Source of the DNA: Luteibacter anthropi
Lineage (GTDB): Bacteria > Pseudomonadota > Gammaproteobacteria > Xanthomonadales > Rhodanobacteraceae
Assembly: GCF_011759365.1 (NCBI RefSeq)
Contig: NZ_JAARLZ010000002.1
Coordinates: forward strand, 62,001 to 126,000
Direction of reading: 5' to 3'
DNA: 64,000 bases
Shown: positions 9,227 to 16,973 of the stretch, piece by piece
How positions within the stretch are numbered: position 1 is the first letter of the stretch
How the letters are laid out: each line of letters opens with the position of its first letter
Position numbers and translations under genes: made by a program
The notes under the pieces: generated by a model
The model's database searches: none
Seen by the model: only the letters and a program-made list of their open reading frames with translations
What the model was told of the DNA's origin: nothing

Positions 9227-10828
9227 TTAGCGGCCGACCTCGCAATTACTTGAGTCCTGTTCACGAAGGAAAAGCCGGTACGCAGGATTGGCCGTTTCCT
9301 CGCGACAGGGGTAGCCCAGTCCATCGAGGAACCGGTCCAGTGCCGGGCCGTCTGTCGCGGGCACCTGGATGCCGACCAGCGTGGAACTGTAATCCGCTCC
9401 CTGGTTGCGGTAATGGAACAGACTGATATTCCACTCCGGTGCCATGGAACGCAGGAAGGCCATGAGCGCACCGGGTCGCTCGGGGAACTCGAAACGGAAC
9501 AGGCGCTCGTCGTTGGCGGCCAGCGAACGGCCGCCCACCATGTGCCGGATGTGCTCGCGCGACAGTTCGTCGCCACTGAGGTCCACGGTAGGAAAGCCCG
9601 CGCCTTCGAACACGGCCTTCAGCTCTCCGGCCTCACGACGATCCTCGATCTGCAAGCCCACGAACAGGCGCGCACGATCGTCGCTACCCATGCGGTAATT
9701 GAACTCGGTGACGCTGCGCTGGCCGATCAGCTGGCAGAAATGCAGGAAACTGCCTCGCTCCTCGGGAATGCTCACGGCAAACAAGGCCTCCCGCGCACCG
9801 CCAGCTTCGGCGCGCTCGGCGATGAAGCGGATGCGATCGATATTGAGGTTGGCGCCCGAGGTGATGGCGACAAAGGTGCCTCCCTGCGAAGCAAGCCGCT
9901 TCGCATATTGCTTCGCACCGGCCACGGCCAGCGCGCCGGCAGGCTCCATCAACGTACGCGTGTCCTGGTAGATATCGTGGATCGCCATGCAGACCTCATC
10001 GGTATCCACCAGCAGCATATCGTCGAGATACGCCTGGCAGAGTCGGAAGGTTTCCTCGCCTACCAGTTTCACGGCGGTGCCGTCGGAGAACAGCCCCACC
10101 TCGGAGAGCGTCACGCGGTGCCCCGCATCGATCGAGCGAGCCATGGCACAGGAGTCACGGGTCTGCACACCGATGACCTTCACCTGCGGACGCACCGCCT
10201 TTACATAGCTGGCGATACCGGCCGCGAGACTGCCGCCGCCGATGGGCACGAAGATCGCATCGAGATCGCCCTGGTGCTGGCCCAGGATCTCCATGGCTAC
10301 CGTGCCCTGGCCTGCGATGACGTCGGGATCATCAAAGGCCGGCACATACGTCATGCCCAGCCGGCGTTGCAGCTCCAGGGCATGGGCATGCGCATCGGTA
10401 TAGGACTCCCCGGCCAGCACCACGTCCACCGTCGGGCCGCCGAAGCGCCGCGTGGCATCCACCTTCACCCGGGGCGCCGTCTGCGGCAGCACGATGGTGG
10501 CCCGCACACCCAGCCGGGCAGCCGACCAGGCCACGCCCTGGGCATGATTGCCCGCTGAGGCGGTGATGACACCGCGCTCCAGTGACGCCGCATCGAGCTG
10601 GCTGATCCGGTTATAGGCACCCCGCAGCTTGAACGAGGCCACCGGCTGGGTGTCCTCGCGCTTCAGGAAAAGGCGGTGACCGAGCTGGTCCGAGAGGGAG
10701 GTGGCCTCCTGCAGGGCGGTTCGCGTGGCGACGTCGTAAACCCGGGCCGTGAGAATCCGGCGCAGATAGTCCTGGAGATCGGGCGAGGGCAGTGCGGGAC
10801 TGGCGTGACGCAGGGCGGTGGACGGCAT
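9227..10828 (-). CDS. ilvA: Threonine ammonia-lyase, biosynthetic (IlvA)
   Basis: Converts L-threonine to 2-oxobutanoate and ammonia, the first step of isoleucine synthesis, in the cytoplasm. The PLP lysine is in SFKLRGAYN (Lys67 with this start). The substrate-loop motif SAGNHAQGVA and a glycine-rich phosphate-binding loop (GGGSLAAGI) are present. The C-terminal third carries two ACT-like regulatory modules (LFAVSIPEERGSFLHF, LFRFEFPERPGALMAF), as in the isoleucine-inhibited enzyme. ATG at 10828 is preferred over GTG at 10834 because GGAG lies about 10 bases upstream of the ATG and only 4 from the GTG. Length 533 aa, normal. Expression is very probably controlled by the attenuator immediately upstream. 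Confidence 0.96.
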   Translation of the reverse strand: MPSTALRHASPALPSPDLQDYLRRILTARVYDVATRTALQEATSLSDQLGHRLFLKREDTQPVASFKLRGAYNRISQLDAASLERGVITASAGNHAQGVAWSAARLGVRATIVLPQTAPRVKVDATRRFGGPTVDVVLAGESYTDAHAHALELQRRLGMTYVPAFDDPDVIAGQGTVAMEILGQHQGDLDAIFVPIGGGSLAAGIASYVKAVRPQVKVIGVQTRDSCAMARSIDAGHRVTLSEVGLFSDGTAVKLVGEETFRLCQAYLDDMLLVDTDEVCMAIHDIYQDTRTLMEPAGALAVAGAKQYAKRLASQGGTFVAITSGANLNIDRIRFIAERAEAGGAREALFAVSIPEERGSFLHFCQLIGQRSVTEFNYRMGSDDRARLFVGLQIEDRREAGELKAVFEGAGFPTVDLSGDELSREHIRHMVGGRSLAANDERLFRFEFPERPGALMAFLRSMAPEWNISLFHYRNQGADYSSTLVGIQVPATDGPALDRFLDGLGYPCREETANPAYRLFLREQDSSNCEVGR

Positions 10829-10867
10829 GGACACTTCTCTCCGTGAGGTTCTGGGAGGAGGGCCATG

Positions 10868-10894
10868 AAAAAACCCGCCTCCTGGGGCGGGTTT
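10868..10894 (-). terminator. ilvA attenuator terminator
   Basis: Read on the minus strand, AAACCCGCC and GGCGGGTTT form a perfect 9-bp stem (10886-10894 with 10871-10879) around a 6-base loop. A run of six T follows (10868-10873, overlapping the stem end). It sits between the leader peptide and ilvA, about 40 bases before the ilvA start, which is the classical position of a rho-independent attenuator. Confidence 0.88.
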
Positions 10895-10914
10895 CGGTCA
10901 CCTGACGTGCGCGA

Positions 10915-10977
10915 TCAACCCACCATCGTTGGGATGGGGGTAATAATCGAGACGATGCGGGCGGTGATGATGTTCAC
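10915..10977 (-). CDS. ilvA leader peptide (attenuation)
   Basis: A 20-codon ORF with GTG start at 10977 and TGA at 10915-10917. It is packed with branched-chain and threonine codons: six Ile, four Thr and two further Val (NIITARIVSIIT... core). It stops about 20 bases before the terminator stem on the ilvA side, as expected of a translated leader whose ribosome stalling at Ile/Thr/Val codons decides between anti-terminator and terminator. There is no evident Shine-Dalgarno sequence before the GTG, and the candidate promoter places the transcript start almost on the GTG, so the leader may be read as a leaderless mRNA. It is too short for standard gene callers. Confidence 0.8.
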   Translation of the reverse strand: MNIITARIVSIITPIPTMVG

Positions 10978-10984
10978 GGCGCTG

Positions 10985-11013
10985 ATGCTCGTGCCCGGAG
11001 CGGCGGTTGTCAA
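10985..11013 (-). promoter_or_regulatory. Candidate sigma-70 promoter of the ilvA leader
   Basis: On the minus strand a perfect TTGACA (11008-11013) is followed after 17 bases by GAGCAT (10985-10990), a poor -10 with matches at A2 and T6. The predicted start is near 10978, next to the leader GTG. The -35 is strong; the -10 and start site are tentative. Confidence 0.5.
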
Positions 11014-11136
11014 GACTGCCCACGGCACCTATCGTAGCCAATACTGTTAAATGCCGCCGGGGGAGGCGCGCACGGCTAGTATGGTGATGAGCCTCGCAGT
11101 TGGACGTACGTCGCAATCCCAGGGAGCAAGTAGCCA

Positions 11137-13242
11137 ATGATGAAGAAAGGAATGCTCCGGGCTCGTTCGCTGAGCCCGCGCCTAATGTCCGTGCTCTATA
11201 TAGGCGCAGGGCTTATCGTTTTTGGCGGAAAAGCCTGTGCCGCAAGCGTTATATCTCTTGCAGCGGGTGAATGCATGCCTGCTCGCATATCGGATGGCAA
11301 TTCGACTCCCATGCTTCCGTTGTACCAGCCGCCGGTACTGCCCGAAGGCCTAGACCAGGTGGTTAAAAGCCCTCCCAATTTACCGCAAGATCGTGTGCTT
11401 AGCGTATGGGATGCCTGGGATAGCGGCGAGCCTCCTATCGTGCCAATTAATAGCTGGTGGTTAGGGGAGTTCACCGGAGTAACGAGCACCATTGCACTGG
11501 GTTCTTATCAGCGAGGCCATACCGATCAATACGGGTATAGCGGTGTACAGGTTGCAGGAACCACGGTGGGTCTCTGGCTAAACTCAATGGACCCGGGCGC
11601 TAAGCTTTACTATGATTCGAACGCGCTGGGTATGGGCTGCTGGTATGAGGCATCGCCGCGCCCAAGCCTGTTTCCGTCCATGGCACATCAGCTTGATATT
11701 TCGTTCATCACGGGTGTCAAGTACGACGAATCGATAGCCGCGGCAACTGCCCAGGCGTATTTCGAGTTTGTTGCCATCGACGGAACCGGCGGATGCGTGG
11801 TGAACGATCAGAAGTGCGGATTGACATTTCAGGTCGGCTACTACAGTCGCAACCGGTCATATTCTCGTATAGAGCTTGCTCACAGCGATATCACGGGCAC
11901 TACTCCACATCCCATTGTGCAAGCCGCCATAGAATCACCCAACTGGCTGCATCGAGTTCCAGGTGATGGGTCGCTTGATTTTCAATCCGAAGTGTTTTCA
12001 CCAGGTCTGATACATTTCCGGGTCAGCCCAGAGGAATTTATCAAGGCCATTGAAGCAGTCAGAATGCTCAAGGTGAAATCATCCCAGAATGATGGCGAGT
12101 ATACCTATCCATATGCGGGTATCTCGATCAATCCCTTGGACTATGAATTCTCGTTAATTGGCGCTGATGGAGAGATTTATGCTCCGCAGGGCAGTCATGG
12201 TCAGCTTGGGATGTCAATTTCCAATCTGAGGGTTACGTCTACCATCCCCCACCACGTGTCTGGTGAGATCGCTGGCTTCAATGAACCGCTGCCCGGTGTG
12301 GTCTTTCGTGATGGTATGGATATCAAGCTACTCATTAGTAACCTCGATGGTAAACCGAACAGACTGCTGAACCTGGCGTCGGGTTCAGCGGAGGGCGATC
12401 CGGTGGGCTACTATGCGGGAAATGCAGCCCGTGTGATTTACCGCGATTCAAGCCACCATCTCAGGGAGATTTTCGAGAGTCAGACTGGCTGGGCTGAGTG
12501 GGATATGACAAGCACGCTGGGCCTGCCTGTGCTGGGTGCCGATCCTCGACCATTCGTTGGCGTTGATGGCTCCGCGAACGTGGTTTACCGCGATGAGGCC
12601 GGTGACGTGCATCTTCTATCGTTGGATGCCTCTGGGTGGCATGACACGAATGTTTCAGCCGCCAGCCTGCCAAGAGGAAGTGCTGCACTTGGGTCACCCG
12701 AGGGGTACATTGCCAACGGCGTGAAACGCATTATTTATAGGGACACAAACGCCGGGATTGTCGAGCTCTATTATTTCAATGGTGCCTGGAATCAATGGCA
12801 GATGACGAGTATTACGGGCTCGGCCCCAGCTTTCTCCGACCCCACTGGCTACGTTGATTCGTCTCAGCGTCCACATGTGATCTATAGAGACAGCGCCGGT
12901 GATATCCATGAATTTCGCCTGGATTCTGATGGCTGGACTCATACGGATGTGACGGCGGCGACAGGCGCACCTTCCGCACAGGGTAAGGCCTCAGGAATAT
13001 TGGCAGGCGACGCTCCCAGAGCCATATATCGTGGAGTCGATAACCATCTTCATGAGCTCGTGTGGTGGATGAACTCGTGGTCCCACAACGACCTGAGCCA
13101 GACACGTGGCGCCGTTCTTCTGGCTGGCGATCCCCGTGAATTTGTGGGATCAGACGGCGTGGCGCGCATCGATTACATGGGTGTTGACAATCAGGTCCAT
13201 GAACTTTTCTACGGTAATGGTTGGATCCATCGTGACATGTGA
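11137..13242 (+). CDS. Secreted protein with C-terminal PLL-like beta-propeller lectin repeats
   Basis: A 701-aa protein with GGGAG about 10 bases before the ATG. The long N-terminus contains a hydrophobic export segment (LMSVLYIGAGLIVFGG, residues 22-37, then ACAAS). Residues ~40-400 are an unrecognised region, possibly beta-rich (LYYDSNALGMG...). From about residue 415 there are six ~47-residue repeats each centred on [VI]xYR-D and ending in HEL/HEF: RVIYRDSSHHLREI, NVVYRDEAGDVHLL, RIIYRDTNAGIVEL, HVIYRDSAGDIHEF, RAIYRGVDNHLHEL and RIDYMGVDNQVHEL. These resemble the blades of PLL-type fucose-binding seven-bladed lectins from Photorhabdus. A glycan-binding role is inferred. The coding sequence is less GC-rich than its neighbours. 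Confidence 0.72.
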   Translation: MMKKGMLRARSLSPRLMSVLYIGAGLIVFGGKACAASVISLAAGECMPARISDGNSTPMLPLYQPPVLPEGLDQVVKSPPNLPQDRVLSVWDAWDSGEPPIVPINSWWLGEFTGVTSTIALGSYQRGHTDQYGYSGVQVAGTTVGLWLNSMDPGAKLYYDSNALGMGCWYEASPRPSLFPSMAHQLDISFITGVKYDESIAAATAQAYFEFVAIDGTGGCVVNDQKCGLTFQVGYYSRNRSYSRIELAHSDITGTTPHPIVQAAIESPNWLHRVPGDGSLDFQSEVFSPGLIHFRVSPEEFIKAIEAVRMLKVKSSQNDGEYTYPYAGISINPLDYEFSLIGADGEIYAPQGSHGQLGMSISNLRVTSTIPHHVSGEIAGFNEPLPGVVFRDGMDIKLLISNLDGKPNRLLNLASGSAEGDPVGYYAGNAARVIYRDSSHHLREIFESQTGWAEWDMTSTLGLPVLGADPRPFVGVDGSANVVYRDEAGDVHLLSLDASGWHDTNVSAASLPRGSAALGSPEGYIANGVKRIIYRDTNAGIVELYYFNGAWNQWQMTSITGSAPAFSDPTGYVDSSQRPHVIYRDSAGDIHEFRLDSDGWTHTDVTAATGAPSAQGKASGILAGDAPRAIYRGVDNHLHELVWWMNSWSHNDLSQTRGAVLLAGDPREFVGSDGVARIDYMGVDNQVHELFYGNGWIHRDM

Positions 13243-13387
13243 GTCATCGCCTGCGAGGCAGTGACGGTCGCATGACTATTTCTGAGAGTACATAGCTGCC
13301 CAAATGAGTGATCCGTTCGCCCTGACCCATGACAACTACTGTCCCAGGATGATTAGTGTCCTTCGGCGCAACTTCGCTCGCTGGATT

Positions 13388-14608
13388 TCATCGAGGTGGC
13401 TCGGTGAGCATCAACCGTAGCGCGACGACCATCGCCAGGCCAACGGCGACGGCCCCGGCCAGATAGACCGATGCAATGCCGCGCACTTCTGCGAGGCCAC
13501 CTGCCAACGGGCTGGTGATCCCCAGGGCAATGTCGAGAAAGGCGACATAGGCACCCATCGCGAGACTCCGCGTCTGGGGCGGCGCGCGTCGTACGGCTTC
13601 AACACCAAAGCCAGGAAAAGCCAGCGAATAACCGAACCCGGTGAATGCCGCGCCCAGGCAGGCGGCGTCGGCGGTATCCGCGCTCCAGACCAGCAACAGG
13701 CCAAGGCACTCGATGGCCACGCTCACCAAAGCAACCTTTGCGCCACCGATCTTGTCCGGCAGATGCCCGAAGAAGATGCGTGCCGCAATGAAGGCAAAAC
13801 CGAACGCCACGAACGCAAGCGATGCATTGCCCCAGGCCTTGGTGGTGAAGAGCAGAGCGATAAATGCGGTGATCAGGCCAAAGCCCGTGCTCGACAACGC
13901 CAGTCCCAGGCCCGGACCCATCACCACGCCAAGCACTTTGTAAAAGGGTGTCTTGCGTGTCGCTGAGGGCGCCACGGCACGCAGGCGGGATATCACCGCC
14001 ATGGCTGGAAACGGAATGAGCACGATGACTGAAGCGATGCCCGTAAAGCCCCAATGATTGTTTACCAGTACACCCAGCGGTGCACCAAGCGCATATGCGG
14101 CGAACATGGCGATACCAATCCAAGCCATGCCCTTGCCCGCATTCTGCGGACCAACCAGCGCTATGGACCAGCCGAACGCACCGGTAACGATCAGGCTTTC
14201 GCCCAGTGCCAGCATGATGCGTCCAAGCAGGACCAGCCAGGTTGATGCTCCGGCGTTGGCGACGAAAGCGGTGGATAACAGATAGACAAGGCCAGAGCTG
14301 CCGGCAAAGAGCAGGCCCGCAACAACGGCGCGCTTGGCGCCGCGCATGTCGGCGAAGTTACCCGCCCAGGATCGCGAAAGCAGGGCAGCGAGGAATTGCG
14401 CGCCGATCACTATGCCGACAATCAGCGTACTCATACCGAGTGTTTCGTGGAGGTACACCGGCAGCACCGGCATTTGCAGGCCGATGGCGAGAAAGCTGAT
14501 GAAGACGGCAAGGGTGATTGGCAGTAGCGTGAGGAATACTTTGCTGCTCGATGGCAGGGATGTCGGCGTGCCAGGGGATGATCCTGTGAGATCTGGATGC
14601 TTTGACAT
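13388..14608 (-). CDS. MFS transporter, YhhS-like (UPF0226 type)
   Basis: A 406-aa protein with twelve predicted hydrophobic segments and a major-facilitator signature after TM2 (LLSRSWAGNFADMRGAKR). The overall pattern, with VYLHETLGMSTLIVGIVIG near the start and SLAFPGFGVEAVRRAPPQ plus AFLDIALGITSPLAGGLA in the C-terminal half, closely resembles E. coli YhhS as I recall it. YhhS-type proteins are inner-membrane efflux carriers with poorly defined substrates. The gene is monocistronic; a repeat-rich upstream region (14757-14786) could hold an operator. Confidence 0.82.
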   Translation of the reverse strand: MSKHPDLTGSSPGTPTSLPSSSKVFLTLLPITLAVFISFLAIGLQMPVLPVYLHETLGMSTLIVGIVIGAQFLAALLSRSWAGNFADMRGAKRAVVAGLLFAGSSGLVYLLSTAFVANAGASTWLVLLGRIMLALGESLIVTGAFGWSIALVGPQNAGKGMAWIGIAMFAAYALGAPLGVLVNNHWGFTGIASVIVLIPFPAMAVISRLRAVAPSATRKTPFYKVLGVVMGPGLGLALSSTGFGLITAFIALLFTTKAWGNASLAFVAFGFAFIAARIFFGHLPDKIGGAKVALVSVAIECLGLLLVWSADTADAACLGAAFTGFGYSLAFPGFGVEAVRRAPPQTRSLAMGAYVAFLDIALGITSPLAGGLAEVRGIASVYLAGAVAVGLAMVVALRLMLTEPPR

Positions 14609-14756
14609 AGAGAGAAATAGTTATGGAAAGGCCTGAGCCATGGACTCTCGCGCACCCGGAGCTTGCCCATGAAAGGCAGCGGAAGGCGAAGAGGTATGGA
14701 GTATTTGGAATCGGGGCGGTATTGAGTAACCGACCTTAAGCAAATGTCGGATTACG

Positions 14757-14786
14757 TTGACCGGAATGATAGGGTCAATTGACCGG
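14757..14786. promoter_or_regulatory. Repeated TTGACCGG and 12-bp palindrome upstream of the MFS gene
   Basis: TTGACCGG occurs at 14757-14764 and again at 14779-14786, exactly 22 bp apart (about two helical turns). The second copy is part of the perfect palindrome GGTCAATTGACC (14773-14784). This is operator-like and lies about 150 bp upstream of the MFS start at 14608. I see no other gene or clear signal in the rest of the 14609-14958 gap. Confidence 0.45.
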
Positions 14787-14958
14787 ATCGACTATTCGCA
14801 TTGGAGATCGCATTTTCCGCGCCTCCCGGATATCGTCAGGATTCGGTAAATAAGGCCTGAAATAGACGAAAGCCGGATGTGGCCGGCTTGTTCCGTGACG
14901 TCAAGTTCAGGTTTTTATTCAAGGAAACGCCTGGTAATGACGTCATCCGGAGAGGGTT

Positions 14959-15246
14959 TCAGGCCAGTGCCTTCAGCACATTCACAGGATCATTCCGGAT
15001 AGCGCGCAGTAGCGCTCGTGCAGGGCCGGTAGGCTCACGGCGACCTTGTTCCCAGTTGCGGAGCGTTCCCACATCGACGGAAAGCATCTGCGCGAATTTT
15101 GGCTGCGACAGACCGGTAGCCTGCCTGATTTCCCTGATACCCGCCGGGTCTACATGAAACTCCCGGGAAGGCTTGCGCTTGCCCCGGACGATCTCGTCCA
15201 TCTGACTGACGCTTTCCATCAGTTCTGCGAAAAGCTGCTTATCCAT
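14959..15246 (-). CDS. higA: XRE-family antitoxin, HigA/NadS type
   Basis: A 95-aa protein with a C-terminal helix-turn-helix: REIRQATGLSQPKFAQMLSVDVGTLRNWEQGRR. The LSQ-x-FA-x-LSV-x-x-x-T-L-x-N-W-E-Q-G-R pattern and the N-terminal helical arm (SVSQMDEIVRGKRKPSREF) are typical of HigA/NadS antitoxins. It starts 2 bases after the stop of the toxin gene, in the toxin-first order characteristic of higBA. It should bind and neutralise the toxin and autoregulate the operon through the HTH. Confidence 0.88.
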   Translation of the reverse strand: MDKQLFAELMESVSQMDEIVRGKRKPSREFHVDPAGIREIRQATGLSQPKFAQMLSVDVGTLRNWEQGRREPTGPARALLRAIRNDPVNVLKALA

Positions 15247-15248
15247 GG

Positions 15249-15515
15249 CTATCTCCAGGTGTCGATCAGATGTTTCAGGGATTTCTTCTGAGATTCAGTC
15301 AGATCGCCCATGGCGTTCTTTGGATAGACCAGGAGCATGGCGATATGGGATCTTCTGACGAAGTGGTAGTAAATGACCCTGGCCCCGCTGCGTTTTCCCT
15401 GACCACCGCAAGCCAGGCGGATTTTGCGCAGACCGCCCGTATTCTGTATGACGTCGCCGGCCTCCGGATGCTGGGCCAGCCATTGTTGAAAGGCCGCATA
15501 GTTGTCGTGGCCCAC
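15249..15515 (-). CDS. higB: HigB/RelE-superfamily toxin, 5' end doubtful
   Basis: An mRNA-interferase-type toxin with the family core HPEAGDVIQNTGGLRKIR, RSGARVIYYHFV and LLVYPKNAMGDLTESQKKSLK. The first canonical start in frame is GTG at 15515 (88 aa). Clear family sequence continues upstream in the same frame (LRETPVFTRLITEL, codons 15516-15557) up to a TAA at 15603-15605, with no ATG, GTG or TTG between. Either a CTG such as 15557 is used, or a small indel has cut off the true N-terminus and with it the first beta strand. Toxin activity is therefore uncertain although the antitoxin gene is intact. Confidence 0.78.
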   Translation of the reverse strand: MGHDNYAAFQQWLAQHPEAGDVIQNTGGLRKIRLACGGQGKRSGARVIYYHFVRRSHIAMLLVYPKNAMGDLTESQKKSLKHLIDTWR

Positions 15516-15695
15516 CAGTTCAGTGATAAGCCGGGTGAAAACTGGCGTCTCGCGCAGTACTTGGCTTTGCGCACAGAAAGTCTCCGACTTTGGCTGGGCC
15601 GGTTACATTAGCTTGATCCGGATAGTGGCGTCAGTCGCCAGGCTGAAAAAGGCCGCTGCATAGGAAGGTCAATCGTCACTGCCTAGCTTCTTGCC

Positions 15696-15995
15696 TCAGG
15701 AATCCAGCCGTGCGGCCACACAAAATCCCATTGCCGACGCCGTTGATATCGCCAGACCGCCGCCCGCGCTTTTGAGTATGGCCAGTGCCAGGCTTTCTTT
15801 CGGATCAACCCAGACCTGTGTAGTCAGGTCAAGCAAAGCGGCGCTCGCCACCAGGAAGAACCCGAACGACACCGCGCAGAAATCGCGTGCGCTACGGCAT
15901 GCACGTGTCCGCCCATGCATGCGATCGATGTAAACGAGGATATTGGCGGCCAGTAACGCCATGCCACCGGCGAGGATGAAGTAGGTCGGAAGCAC
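15696..15995 (-). CDS. Small membrane protein, unknown function
   Basis: A 99-aa protein with GTG start at 15995, preceded by GGGAGG about 8 bases upstream that overlaps the end of the previous gene. Hydrophobic segments are YFILAGGMALLAANILVYI, CAVSFGFFLVASAALLDL and a Gly/Ala/Ser-rich C-terminal helix (LAILKSAGGGLAIS). It begins 2 bases after the stop of the 95-aa ORF at 15998 and is certainly co-transcribed. I do not recognise a family. Confidence 0.65.
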   Translation of the reverse strand: MLPTYFILAGGMALLAANILVYIDRMHGRTRACRSARDFCAVSFGFFLVASAALLDLTTQVWVDPKESLALAILKSAGGGLAISTASAMGFCVAARLDS

Positions 15996-15997
15996 GC

Positions 15998-16285
15998 TCA
16001 GCCACCTCCCAACATGGCGTGCGCATCCCACATCCGCCGCACCTTCGCTTGCTGGATGCACTGGCCCACCATGCGACTCATCACGGAAAGATTGCCGATA
16101 AGTCCTATCAGCTGGCGACGGTTCAACAGATCGGTGTCGGCTGCCATTTCTGCCAGCATCTCGACGATGGTCTCGGCGTAGGCGTGGTATTCGCCAGCGT
16201 CGTCGATCAGCGTATCGAGGCTGGTTTCCGGATCGAGCACATAGCTGCCTTCGCCGATGCGGCACGGATCGTGTGGTTTATTCAT
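15998..16285 (-). CDS. Small conserved-looking soluble protein, unknown function
   Basis: A 95-aa protein beginning MNKPHDPCRIGEGSYVLDPE. The ATG at 16285 is chosen over the ATG at 16300 because GGGAG lies 7 bases before it. The sequence is acidic and helical (SLDTLIDDAGEYHAYAETIVEMLAEMA) and resembles the many short DUF3077-like helical proteins of pseudomonads and xanthomonads, without a firm match. It forms a two-gene unit with the membrane protein at 15696. Confidence 0.65.
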   Translation of the reverse strand: MNKPHDPCRIGEGSYVLDPETSLDTLIDDAGEYHAYAETIVEMLAEMAADTDLLNRRQLIGLIGNLSVMSRMVGQCIQQAKVRRMWDAHAMLGGG

Positions 16286-16513
16286 TGCGGTTTCTCCCAT
16301 GGCGCCCTTCCTGCCGAGCGGGGTACGCCTCTCGACGCACCCCTCGTCACTCGACCGGCGAGGCGCATTGCCCCACGCCTCCCCTCGATGGGGTGGCGGA
16401 CGTTTTGTTAGCGCGATGAATCGGCGTCAGTCGGCCTCATCCGGGCCACACGGCAACGCGCCGGGTGAAAACGGCAGGGCAAAAGGCATGAGATCGACGG
16501 ATGCCGAGTGGCT

Positions 16514-16828
16514 TCAGTCGCGTCCGGTGTGGTACCGGAACGCCCGGGTATCGTCGGGGGGAATGCCGCGTCCAAGCGGTGGACGGGGGAATGCCGTAAA
16601 CTTCGACATAGCTTCAGCCTTCTTTAGCGAGGTTGAGGTCAGTGGAGAGGGCAAGGGCTGCAACCCGAACCCTCTCTGCGCTTTCACCATGATGGTGAGT
16701 AACGGTTGCCGGTGCTTCTTCTTCGCATCCGATCCATCGGCAACTGGCGGAAAACGTATCAGATCGTCTCCGGATTGTCTGTAGTCCTGAGCATGCGTTG
16801 CGACATTTGGTTGCGATGTTTCTTGCAT
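16514..16828 (-). CDS. Doubtful small ORF in a gene-poor stretch
   Basis: A 104-codon frame starting MQETSQPNVATHAQ, with no convincing ribosome site. Amino-acid composition is not obviously wrong for a protein (FRYHTGRD end, KKKHRQ basic patch), but nothing is recognisable. The whole 16286-16973 stretch otherwise contains only the REP inverted pair, so this could be non-coding. Confidence 0.25.
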   Translation of the reverse strand: MQETSQPNVATHAQDYRQSGDDLIRFPPVADGSDAKKKHRQPLLTIMVKAQRGFGLQPLPSPLTSTSLKKAEAMSKFTAFPRPPLGRGIPPDDTRAFRYHTGRD

Positions 16829-16868
16829 CAGCACCGCATCACGCCTGTCAATGGCGAACCCTCTCATT

Positions 16869-16972
16869 CCCCATGTAGGAGCGCGCCTTGCGCGCGACCC
16901 CTGCAACGCGCTCACTTCACTGTACATCACGGCTCTGCACAGGTCGCGCGCGAGGCGCGCTCCTACATGGGG
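16869..16972. repeat. REP-type inverted pair (BIME-like)
   Basis: Two 31-base copies face each other: 16869-16899 (CCCCATGTAGGAGCGCGCC + TTGCGCGCGACC) and its reverse complement at 16942-16972, differing by one base (TTG/TCG). Each copy is itself palindromic (GCGCGCC...GGCGCGC). The second copy ends 1 base before the stop codon of the methyltransferase gene, the usual 3'-end location of REPs. A third copy is at 26336. Confidence 0.85.
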
Positions 16973-16973
16973 G

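Noticed and set aside
9413-10558. 381-codon plus-strand frame opposite ilvA
   Set aside because: ilvA is unambiguous; this is a shadow frame.
13243-13387. Possible terminator between convergent genes
   Set aside because: Only an imperfect stem (GCCT/AGGC) without a T tract was seen.
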